From Holophagae bacterium (GTDB taxonomy: Bacteria > Acidobacteriota > Thermoanaerobaculia > Thermoanaerobaculales > Sulfomarinibacteraceae): a stretch of DNA of 5,228 bases. The stretch covers positions 1-5,228 of the forward strand of contig JAUWTC010000233.1 in NCBI GenBank assembly GCA_030609785.1, in the 5' to 3' direction. A program made the position numbers and the translations under genes. This document shows, in pieces, positions 1 through 5,228 of the stretch. The notes under the pieces were generated by a model. The model worked only from the letters and a program-made list of their open reading frames with translations. It searched no databases and was not told where the DNA came from. Numbering within the stretch: position 1 is the first letter of the stretch; every line of letters begins with the position of its first letter.

Positions 1-1
1 G

Positions 2-385
2 AACGGGCGTGAGCTGTGGCGTTCGAACGGCACCCAGGCCGGAACATGGATGGTCAAGGACATCAACACCGGCGGCGACTCGATGAACTACGTCAGCAGC
101 GAGATCATCGCCACCGGTGGGCTGATCTACTTCTCGGCGGACGATGGTGTCCACGAGTTCGAACTCTGGCGCTCGGATGGGACCGAGGCCGGCACGACCA
201 TGGTGCAAGATTTCCATCCCACCGATGACGGCTATCCAAGCCTTTTCACCCAGATCGGAGACCTGCTGCTCTTCAGCGCCGGCGACGTGGACCACGGCCA
301 CGAACTCTGGGGGCTCAGGCTGTGCCTGTTCTGCGACGGCTTCGAGGAGGGCGACACACTGGCATGGACGTCGACCTTGCCGTGA
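2..385 (+). CDS. ELWxxDGT-repeat secreted protein, C-terminal fragment
   Basis: This is the last 127 codons of a larger gene; the frame is open to the left edge and ends at TGA 383-385. Three copies of the ELWxxDGT signature are visible: ELWRSNGTQAGT from position 11, ELWRSDGTEAGT from 161 and a cut-off GHELWG from about 299. They are spaced 50 and 47 codons apart. Between them are beta-strand phrases such as LIYFSADDG and LLLFSAGD. This matches the ELWxxDGT repeat family, found in long extracellular bacterial proteins; each roughly 50-residue unit probably forms a propeller blade (inference). The last repeat breaks off after ELWG and runs into CLFCDGFEEGDTLAWTSTLP, which resembles a C-terminal tag rather than another blade. 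Function and substrate are unknown. An internal ATG at position 50 is not a credible start because the repeat pattern continues upstream of it. Confidence 0.85.
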   Translation, partial: NGRELWRSNGTQAGTWMVKDINTGGDSMNYVSSEIIATGGLIYFSADDGVHEFELWRSDGTEAGTTMVQDFHPTDDGYPSLFTQIGDLLLFSAGDVDHGHELWGLRLCLFCDGFEEGDTLAWTSTLP

Positions 386-411
386 CACATCAAGGTTAGA
401 CTTGCCAGGAT

Positions 412-439
412 TTGGACTGGGCCCAGGATCGGCGATAAT
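412..439 (+). promoter_or_regulatory. candidate sigma70-type promoter for the 463-1107 gene
   Basis: A TTGGAC box at 412-417 and a GATAAT box at 434-439 are separated by 16 bases. The -10 box matches the consensus TATAAT at five of six positions; the -35 box matches only its first three bases. Transcription would begin near 446, giving a leader of about 17 bases that still includes the Shine-Dalgarno site at 453-457. The placement in the 77-base gap after the previous stop codon supports independent expression of the downstream gene. It rests on pattern matching only. Confidence 0.4.
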
Positions 440-462
440 ACTGTCCGGTCCTGGAGGAAGAC

Positions 463-1107
463 ATGAAGCTCAATCCCGTTATCTCTCTCGTGTTCGCACT
501 GATGGTCGCCCTGAGCAATCCGGCGCCGGGCGCCCAGGCGCCGGATGCACGTCAGAAGCTCGAAGAGCTTGGCAAGGCAATGCAAGGCACAGCAGTATCG
601 ACCCGGCGACGGGTCCTCGAAGACTTCCGCCGAGATCTCGACGGAACGGTCGTCAGGTTCACCGGCGCCGTCTGGACCCTCAGCTCCGTTGATCTCGACG
701 CAGGCCAGTCCGATGGACCCGATGCCAGACCTACACTCTTCTCCTGGGAGTACCAGGGCATCCTGGTCAGAGACGATCAGACCGCAGGCGCCTCTCCCGG
801 AAAGACACCAAACCAAAAGGCCATCAGCCGCCTCGGTGGGGCCGACCAAGCCACCTTGATCATCATCAGGTCCGGGAAATACCAACTTTATGCCCTGACG
901 GCAGCGCCGAGAATCGTCGACGGCCTGCGACAAGGGGCAACGATCACGATTGAGGCACAAATCACCGGCCTCCGGGAGGATTCGCTCCTCGGATTCGTTA
1001 CGACCGTCCTGGATGCGGAGGTGGATGCCCAATGCCCCAATGGCCATCAGCTTCCGGCAGATCACGATTTTCTTTTCTGTCCCTACTGCGGTGAGTCGCT
1101 GAAATAA
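463..1107 (+). CDS. exported protein of unknown function with C-terminal zinc-ribbon-like tail
   Basis: A 214-residue protein of a family I do not recognise. The ATG at 463 is supported by GGAGG at 453-457, five bases upstream. The N-terminus looks like a Sec signal peptide: Lys2, a hydrophobic stretch at residues about 6-17, and an AP-rich c-region with likely cleavage between residues 23 and 27 (the AQA at 24-26 is followed by an unfavourable Pro). Residues about 28-60 are charged and helical. Residues about 60-187 read as alternating short beta strands (GTVVRFTGAVWTL, ATLIIIRSG, ATITIEAQITGL), compatible with an OB-like barrel; this is inference. The tail carries Cys191, His195, Cys206 and Cys209 as CPNGH and CPYCG, a zinc-ribbon-like pattern with one His ligand. 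Zinc ribbons are typically cytoplasmic, so pairing one with an export signal is odd. The preceding gene ends 77 bases upstream and a separate promoter is likely, so co-transcription is not needed. Confidence 0.8.
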   Translation: MKLNPVISLVFALMVALSNPAPGAQAPDARQKLEELGKAMQGTAVSTRRRVLEDFRRDLDGTVVRFTGAVWTLSSVDLDAGQSDGPDARPTLFSWEYQGILVRDDQTAGASPGKTPNQKAISRLGGADQATLIIIRSGKYQLYALTAAPRIVDGLRQGATITIEAQITGLREDSLLGFVTTVLDAEVDAQCPNGHQLPADHDFLFCPYCGESLK

Positions 1108-1210
1108 CGCGGCGGGGCGCCGGGCAGTGGTGGCCTTGGACGGGGCTGGGGCCCTAAAACCCGAGCCCGCGCCCGTGCCCGTTATCGTTCCCGATGTTGG
1201 GACGGGAGTT

Positions 1211-1243
1211 GCAAAAACAACGGGCCGGCAAGCCGGCCCGTTG
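1211..1243 (-). terminator. intrinsic terminator of the korAB operon
   Basis: A perfect 12-base inverted repeat, CAACGGGCCGGC at 1218-1229 and GCCGGCCCGTTG at 1232-1243, is separated by AA. Read on the minus strand, the GC-rich hairpin is followed directly by TTTTT (1217-1213). It lies 34 bases past the korB stop codon, which is the expected place. On the plus strand the hairpin is followed by GATCATGTCC without a T-run, so it should act in one direction only and would not be an efficient intrinsic terminator for the 463-1107 gene. Confidence 0.88.
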
Positions 1244-1277
1244 GATCATGTCCTAACAGCTAATAGCTGAAAGCTCC

Positions 1278-2153
1278 TTAAAACTGCGGATAGAAAGCCT
1301 GGAAGATCTCGTCCGTCGTCGGAGGGGTTTTATCACCCAGGGTCTGTTCCCTCAGTTCGAGGATACGGTCCGTCAGGGAGGGCTGCTGGGTGTTGTAGAG
1401 CACGCCCTGCGTGATGACGCCCTGCTCCCGGGTGTAATAGATCGCCGCGCGACGGGAGGTGACGTCGTGATCCTCGGGCACGTTCTGAAGTTTCTCTTTC
1501 ATCACCTTGAATTGGTCGTCACCCCTGAAGGTGACGCAGGGCGACATGACGTTGAGGAATGAGAAACCGTGATGACTGATCGCTTCAGTCATCAAAGGCA
1601 CCAGGGTCTTCATGTCGCCGGAGAATCCTCGTCCGACCCAGGTGGCCCCAGTTGAGATTGCCAACTCACAGGGATCCAGCGCCGCTTCGGGGTTGCCGTA
1701 GAAGGTCGACTTGGTCTTGTCTCCCGTCGGCGTCGTCGGCGCCACCTGACCCTTGGTCAGACCGTAGATCTCGTTGTGCATCAGGATGTAGGTGATGTCC
1801 ATATTACGGCGGCACGAATGGATGAAGTGGTTGCCGCCGATCGCCATGCCGTCCCCGTCGCCACCAACGGTGATCACCGTCAGCTCCGGGCGAGCGGACT
1901 TGACGCCGGTGGCCAGGGTCAAGGCCCTTCCGTGAACGGAATTGAACCCGTAGGTATCGACATAGCCCGGCAACCGTGACGAACACCCGATACCGGACAT
2001 GATGACGGTATTCCAGGGTTCGATCTGGAGCTTGGCCAGGGATCGATACAGGGCGTTGAGCACCCCATAGTCGCCGCATCCGGGGCACCACACTGGTTTG
2101 AGATCGGTTTTGTAATCACCGGGTTTCAGTTGAATCATCTCGACGGCGCTCAT
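1278..2153 (-). CDS. korB: 2-oxoacid (2-oxoglutarate):ferredoxin oxidoreductase, beta subunit
   Basis: This 291-residue subunit binds thiamine pyrophosphate and a [4Fe-4S] cluster and, with the alpha subunit, catalyses CoA-dependent oxidative decarboxylation of a 2-oxoacid, passing electrons to ferredoxin in the cytoplasm. The sequence shows WCPGCGDYG (residues 22-30), SGIGCSS (53-59), DTYGFNSVHGRALTLATG (66-83) and the TPP/Mg motif from GDGDGMAIGGN (98-108) to NEIYGLTKGQ (127-136). Cys23, Cys26, Cys57 and Cys206 (in SPCVTFRG) sit where two-subunit enzymes of this family place their cluster ligands. Length is normal for a short beta subunit. The DTYGFxxxHGRAL phrase is typical of KorB and favours 2-oxoglutarate over pyruvate, but substrate is inferred. 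The start overlaps the korA stop as ATGA (2150-2153) and is preceded by a perfect Shine-Dalgarno site, so the two subunits should be made in step. No ferredoxin-like subunit gene is present in the window. Confidence 0.95.
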   Translation of the reverse strand: MSAVEMIQLKPGDYKTDLKPVWCPGCGDYGVLNALYRSLAKLQIEPWNTVIMSGIGCSSRLPGYVDTYGFNSVHGRALTLATGVKSARPELTVITVGGDGDGMAIGGNHFIHSCRRNMDITYILMHNEIYGLTKGQVAPTTPTGDKTKSTFYGNPEAALDPCELAISTGATWVGRGFSGDMKTLVPLMTEAISHHGFSFLNVMSPCVTFRGDDQFKVMKEKLQNVPEDHDVTSRRAAIYYTREQGVITQGVLYNTQQPSLTDRILELREQTLGDKTPPTTDEIFQAFYPQF

Positions 2154-3931
2154 ACCAGCACCTCCTTTCGAACGGCGCTCAATTCGAGCACCCTTTCAAT
2201 TTTCTCTTCGACCTCCGACACGGTGAGGTTCTTGCCGCCCGACCGTTTGAATACGAAGGTGTCTTTCGGCATGTCGAGGAAGGTCTTCAGGTACTTGTAA
2301 AACTGAGCCGAATAACTAATCTCGACCACGACCACGTTCTTGACCGTCTTGAGGTACTCCTCGAACTCGGCCTGCGGGAACGGATACAGGACCTGAGGCA
2401 CAAAGGCGGACACCTTGTGACCCTTGGCCTCGGCGCGCAGGACGGCCTCCTTGACGGGACCCTTGCAGGAGCCCCAGCACAGGATGCCGACGTCGGCCTT
2501 TTCCGCCCCGTACTTCCGCACGTAGCTGTACCTGCTTCGGACATCGCGCAGTTTCTCGTAGCGCTTCTGGTTCATCTTCTCGTGAACGAGGTGCATCGAA
2601 GTCGGGCGACCGTCCTCGGTGTGCTCCAGCCCATTGGTCTGGTACTGGCCGTTCTTGATGCCCGGCCAGGTCATGGGAGAAATGCCCGACTCAGTGTAGG
2701 CATACCTCTGGTAGTTGCCCTCGGCAAGCTCTTCGTCGGTCGGCCGAACGCGATCGACGACCTTGTGCCTGAGAGTCAAGGGAGACATTGTCTCCCGACG
2801 CTGTGCGATGAACTGGTCGGACAGAACGATGACCGGCATCTGGGACTCTTCGGCGATGTTGAAGGCCGCCACGGTGGCATGGAAGCAGTCTTCGACGTCC
2901 GCCGGCGCCAGCACGACGCGAGGCGCGTCTCCGTGGGATCCCCAAAGGGCCTGCCACAGGTCCGACTGCTCTGACTTGGTCGGCAAGCCGGTCGAGGGTC
3001 CGCCCCGCTGTACGTCGATGATCACTACCGGAATCTCGGCCATCGAGGCAAGACCCAGCATCTCAGTCATCAACGCAAGGCCGGGACCCGACGTTGCGGT
3101 CATCGATTTCACTCCGGCGAACGAACCGCCAATGATCGCTCCCATTGCGGCCAACTCGTCCTCGGTCTGGATGATCGATCCACCGACCTTGGGCATCCAC
3201 TCCGACAGGAAGTGCAAGACCTCGGAGGACGGTGTGATCGGGTAGCCGGCAAAGAAGCGGCAGCCCGCGTGCAGGGCGCCGACGGCCGACGCCTCATTGC
3301 CCGACATCAACAGCCGGGGCTCACCGGGCTCATACTCCAGGTAATAGTCGGCAACCCGATCCTTGATCCCCACACCCCACTCGATGCCTGCCTTGTAGCC
3401 CTTGAGGTTGGCTTCGAGGACCGCGGCCTTCTTCTTGGAGAATTTATGGGTAATCGCTTTCTCGATCAGGGCCTGAGGGACGCCGAAGGCCTCGCTGAGA
3501 ATGCCAAGGGTGACGATGTTCTTGGCCAACGTCGTCCCGGCAGCCTCCTTGGCCAGTGCGATGAAAGGCACCGGAATCCAGCGCGCGTCCTCACCGAGGC
3601 TCAAGCCCACGTCTTCCAGAGGCGTCGTGTCGGATTCTTCGTACAGGACCACGGCATCCTGGGCAACGACCAACTCGCCCTTAAAGCGAAGAAAATCCTG
3701 CCAGTTGAAGACGACGACGACCTCAACCTGGTCTCCCTGGGTGTAGATGGGCTGAGAACTCAACCGCACCGTGCAGGACGACTCACCGCCGCGAATCTGA
3801 GGACCATAGGCCTCGACCCTCATGACATCGAGACCGTCCTTGGCCCCCGCCTGTGCCATCATTTCTCCCATGGTGACGACACCGTCACCACCGGAACCAA
3901 ACATTGCCAATACCAAGTCGCCCGTGGGCAT
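2150..3931 (-). CDS. korA: 2-oxoacid (2-oxoglutarate):ferredoxin oxidoreductase, fused gamma-alpha subunit
   Basis: A 593-residue subunit in which the gamma and alpha domains are fused, as in two-subunit enzymes such as those of Sulfolobus and Mycobacterium. The gamma domain covers residues about 1-195, with the glycine-rich FGSGGDGVVTMG (11-22) and YGPQIRGGES (42-51). The alpha domain starts near GNEASAVGALHAGCRFFAGYP (211-231); YPITPSS (230-236) is the hallmark loop that helps bind substrate and CoA. It continues with QTEDELAAMGAIIGGS (255-270), TSGPG (280-284) and QRGGPSTGLPTKSEQSDL (308-325). The C-terminal third (about 478-575) is the transketolase-C-like domain. Length is slightly short of, but within, the usual range. 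The ATG at 3931 has GGGAGG at 3941-3946, nine bases upstream. Expression is coupled to korB by the ATGA overlap. The absence of a separate delta (2x[4Fe-4S]) subunit is consistent with the two-subunit class using free ferredoxin. Substrate assignment to 2-oxoglutarate is inferred from overall similarity to KorA; a broader 2-oxoacid range is possible. Confidence 0.95.
   Translation of the reverse strand: MPTGDLVLAMFGSGGDGVVTMGEMMAQAGAKDGLDVMRVEAYGPQIRGGESSCTVRLSSQPIYTQGDQVEVVVVFNWQDFLRFKGELVVAQDAVVLYEESDTTPLEDVGLSLGEDARWIPVPFIALAKEAAGTTLAKNIVTLGILSEAFGVPQALIEKAITHKFSKKKAAVLEANLKGYKAGIEWGVGIKDRVADYYLEYEPGEPRLLMSGNEASAVGALHAGCRFFAGYPITPSSEVLHFLSEWMPKVGGSIIQTEDELAAMGAIIGGSFAGVKSMTATSGPGLALMTEMLGLASMAEIPVVIIDVQRGGPSTGLPTKSEQSDLWQALWGSHGDAPRVVLAPADVEDCFHATVAAFNIAEESQMPVIVLSDQFIAQRRETMSPLTLRHKVVDRVRPTDEELAEGNYQRYAYTESGISPMTWPGIKNGQYQTNGLEHTEDGRPTSMHLVHEKMNQKRYEKLRDVRSRYSYVRKYGAEKADVGILCWGSCKGPVKEAVLRAEAKGHKVSAFVPQVLYPFPQAEFEEYLKTVKNVVVVEISYSAQFYKYLKTFLDMPKDTFVFKRSGGKNLTVSEVEEKIERVLELSAVRKEVLV
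2161..2167 (-). promoter_or_regulatory. strong Shine-Dalgarno site for korB inside korA
   Basis: On the minus strand AAAGGAGGT ends at 2160, giving the core AAGGAGG seven bases before the korB ATG. It lies within the last codons of korA (the final Lys-Glu-Val-Leu-Val region). With the ATGA overlap it fixes the korB start and indicates that ribosomes can both re-initiate after korA and load directly. Confidence 0.85.
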
Positions 3932-3950
3932 AATGGAAAACCTCCCTTGA

Positions 3951-3973
3951 CGAGCCTCAGCTCGCTGACAGCG
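3951..3973 (-). promoter_or_regulatory. two overlapping inverted repeats in the korA leader
   Basis: CGAGC (3951-3955) and GCTCG (3960-3964) form a five-base stem with a four-base loop, ending four bases from the korA Shine-Dalgarno site (3941-3946). A second inverted repeat, CGCTG-A-CAGCG, occupies 3963-3973 and shares bases 3963-3964 with the first. The second has a one-base centre, so it is more likely a protein-binding dyad than an RNA hairpin. The role (operator, leader structure or chance) is not known. Confidence 0.25.
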
Positions 3974-4020
3974 GATTGTGAACCCGAAGAACGAAATTGT
4001 CTAGGACTGAATGCAAATTC

Positions 4021-4050
4021 ATTGTGAGACTTATTATCATATTTCTTCAA
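4021..4050 (-). promoter_or_regulatory. weak candidate promoter for korAB in an AT-rich stretch
   Basis: The region just upstream of the korA leader is much more AT-rich than the genes around it. On the minus strand TTGAAG (4050-4045) and CACAAT (4026-4021) are 18 bases apart, each matching consensus at four of six positions. Alternative -10 boxes TATGAT (4041-4036) and GATAAT (4038-4033) lie in the same stretch but lack a convincing -35 box. The operon must have a start site somewhere in 3947-4214 unless it reads through from the methyltransferase gene 283 bases upstream. Confidence 0.2.
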
Positions 4051-4072
4051 ATACGGCTGTTTGGTTGAGGGG

Positions 4073-4099
4073 TTAGGATTTAGGGATTAGGGATTAGGG
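4073..4099. repeat. telomere-like TTAGGGA tandem repeat
   Basis: Nearly four copies of a seven-base unit lie head to tail: TTAGGAT (4073-4079), TTAGGGA (4080-4086), TTAGGGA (4087-4093) and TTAGGG (4094-4099). The first copy differs by one inserted-looking step. It sits between korA and the methyltransferase gene, in no credible reading frame. A related G/A-rich run, degenerate GGGAAAGGGAATAGGGG read on the minus strand, lies at about 4212-4228. Together they flank an approximately 110-base core. Short runs of this kind recur in intergenic DNA of several bacterial groups; whether this one is part of a dispersed family here cannot be judged from a single copy. Confidence 0.75.
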
Positions 4100-4214
4100 C
4101 TGATGCTTGTGCCCTCCGCGGCAATATCCGGTGTTGAAATCCACGGTTATGCCTTTGAAGCCATAGAATTTTCCAGAAGAAAAAACTCTTTGACGATCAT
4201 GCCCCACCTGACCC

Positions 4215-5228
4215 CTATTCCCTTTCCCCTGAGCCCTGCTTCTTGACCGCCACCACCCGGAAATCGCGAGGACCGTGCAGAAGCTCATCCAGGCGAGCCT
4301 CCAATCGATCGATGCGACCGTCGATGACCGGATCCACCGTTGGACCATTGTCCGGCCTCAGGCACTGCTCTTCAGGGAAGGGGTGCAGATACTCGAGGTT
4401 CCGGACTCTGAATCCCGAAGCCTTGAGGAACAGACTCAGTGTTTCGGGCAGCAACGGCCTGACGTGGGTCGGGTCCTGCCAGAACAACGATGCCCCAACT
4501 CGAATATTGTGTGGGTTGGGACACTCTGCCACCAGAATGCCCTCCGGACGGAGGACCCGCCGGCACTGGTCGAGAACCTCGGACAGCTCGGCGCCGGAGA
4601 AATGCTCGAAGAGGTGAAAGGCGGTGACCGCGCCGACCGACGCTTCATCGAGCGCGCGAAGGGCGCCAAGGACATCGGTATGGTCCACTTCGAGGCCCCG
4701 CCGAACCGCTCCCTGAACCAGAGCGACATCGGATTCGACACCTTTGGCCTCAATCCCGGCCTCTCTCAACAGCAGCAGGAGTTCCCCCCGACCGCATCCC
4801 AGGTCCAGGACCGGGACGTGTCCTTCAAATAGCGGGAGAACGCTCTCCATTCGGTGGCCGATCTCGGCCTCTGAACCCCGGAAGGCCTCAACCAGGAGGG
4901 GCTGGACCTTCGCCAAGGCTTGTGCCAGAGCCCGCTCGGGCGGACCAGACTCGATCGCCGGCAGGGGCTCGGATGCGAGGATCCGTTCAACCAGGGAGGC
5001 GGTTTCCTCCAGTTCAAAAGCCAAGCGCTCAAACAGGGCGTTCCACCGGCCCTCGGCGGCGGGCATCAGACCGTCTCGGAGCCTGGTGACCTCGTCGGTG
5101 GTCTGATTGAGCCCGGCTTCCACCCCGTCCGCCCTCTGATCGATCGCCTTCAACCGAACGGAGTTGATCGACTCCAGGAGATCCTGGATCGTCCTCAACG
5201 TCGATTCCAAAAGGTCCTGGCGCCCGGA
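4215..5228 (-). CDS. SAM-dependent class I methyltransferase with N-terminal helical region (5' end outside window)
   Basis: At least 337 residues; the frame remains open to the window edge. A TTG at 5210-5208 is a possible start, and numbering here begins there, but no convincing ribosome-binding site precedes it, so the gene probably begins beyond 5228. Residues about 1-80 are charged heptad-like helix, probably coiled coil. The methyltransferase domain covers about 110-275: the SAM-binding loop VLDLGCGRGELL (134-145), acidic residue in GVESD (157-161), AFHLFEHF (197-204), the post-motif strand LRPEGILVAECPNPHN (220-235) and FWQDPTHVRPL (243-253). This arrangement, with the FRGSEAEI lead-in, DPTHxRPL and a helical N-terminus, resembles methyltransferases of polysaccharide and O-antigen gene clusters, including WbdD-type chain terminators (family knowledge; no kinase domain seen). 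Substrate is unknown. The last residues, GSGERE and the TAG stop, are encoded by a G/A-rich repeat-like run that is probably not ancestral to the gene. Confidence 0.85.
   Translation of the reverse strand, partial: SGRQDLLESTLRTIQDLLESINSVRLKAIDQRADGVEAGLNQTTDEVTRLRDGLMPAAEGRWNALFERLAFELEETASLVERILASEPLPAIESGPPERALAQALAKVQPLLVEAFRGSEAEIGHRMESVLPLFEGHVPVLDLGCGRGELLLLLREAGIEAKGVESDVALVQGAVRRGLEVDHTDVLGALRALDEASVGAVTAFHLFEHFSGAELSEVLDQCRRVLRPEGILVAECPNPHNIRVGASLFWQDPTHVRPLLPETLSLFLKASGFRVRNLEYLHPFPEEQCLRPDNGPTVDPVIDGRIDRLEARLDELLHGPRDFRVVAVKKQGSGERE

Noticed and set aside
232..1065. Long minus-strand open frame (277 codons) opposite the ELWxxDGT fragment and the exported protein
   Set aside because: It spans two well-supported plus-strand genes and their gap, shows no recognisable domain, and is the usual antisense opening of GC-rich coding DNA.
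2417..2974. Plus-strand open frame (185 codons) opposite korA
   Set aside because: Antisense shadow of a conserved coding region with no ribosome-binding site or recognisable motif.
3212..4027. Plus-strand open frame (271 codons) opposite korA
   Set aside because: It lies antisense to the conserved gamma-alpha subunit, has no domain signature, and its composition mirrors the codons of korA.
3859..4050. Minus-strand 63-codon open frame overlapping the korA start, as a possible leader peptide
   Set aside because: It extends well into korA in a different frame, has no Shine-Dalgarno site before its ATG, and shows no run of regulatory codons.
4073..4099. CRISPR or true telomere interpretation of the TTAGGGA array
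   Set aside because: The unit is seven bases with no spacers, so it is not a CRISPR array. The array is short and internal between bacterial genes, so it is not a chromosome end.
4176..4190. T-rich run (minus strand AGTTTTTTCTTCT) after the methyltransferase stop as an intrinsic terminator
   Set aside because: No stable stem precedes the T-run, so it does not meet the pattern of an intrinsic terminator.
4094..4348. Minus-strand open frame (84 codons) running from inside the methyltransferase gene into the repeat island, ending KFYGFKGITVDFNTGYCRGG-like
   Set aside because: Its first half is the methyltransferase gene in another frame and its end is closed by the TTAGGGA repeat. The middle phrase looked protein-like, but I could not connect it with any family; it may be part of a dispersed repeat.

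Overview
The window looks like chromosomal DNA from a GC-rich, free-living bacterium. The gene style (an ELWxxDGT-repeat secreted protein, a two-subunit 2-oxoacid:ferredoxin oxidoreductase, a polysaccharide-type methyltransferase and TTAGGGA-type intergenic repeats) would suit an acidobacterial (Thermoanaerobaculia-like) or gammaproteobacterial lineage. That placement is inference; there is no rRNA or other marker gene here to settle it.

Layout, left to right. (1) Positions 2-385, plus strand: the C-terminal end of a secreted ELWxxDGT-repeat protein, closing with a short tail, DGFEEGDTLAWT, that looks like a C-terminal tag. (2) Positions 463-1107, plus strand: a small exported protein of unknown function with a signal peptide, a beta-rich middle and a C-terminal CxxxH/CxxC zinc-ribbon-like tail; it has a recognisable promoter and Shine-Dalgarno site. 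(3) Positions 1108-1277: a gap between converging genes, holding a strong intrinsic terminator for the minus-strand operon. (4) Positions 1278-3931, minus strand: a two-gene korA-korB operon. The fused gamma/alpha subunit is followed by the TPP- and Fe-S-binding beta subunit, with an ATGA stop/start overlap and a perfect Shine-Dalgarno site inside the end of korA. (5) Positions 3932-4214: a comparatively AT-rich gap with two small overlapping inverted repeats next to the korA ribosome-binding site and a telomere-like TTAGGGA tandem repeat. (6) Positions 4215-5228, minus strand: a SAM-dependent methyltransferase with an N-terminal helical/coiled-coil region. Its reading frame stays open to the window edge, so its true start is probably outside the window.

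The korAB pair is the only clear functional unit. It would interconvert 2-oxoglutarate and succinyl-CoA using ferredoxin. The other genes appear to be unrelated neighbours. I see no CRISPR array, tRNA, rRNA, transposase, phage gene or defence system. The parts most worth a second look are the exported zinc-ribbon protein, the C-terminal tag on the ELWxxDGT protein, and the repeat island between korA and the methyltransferase, which appears to have supplied the methyltransferase's last codons and stop.
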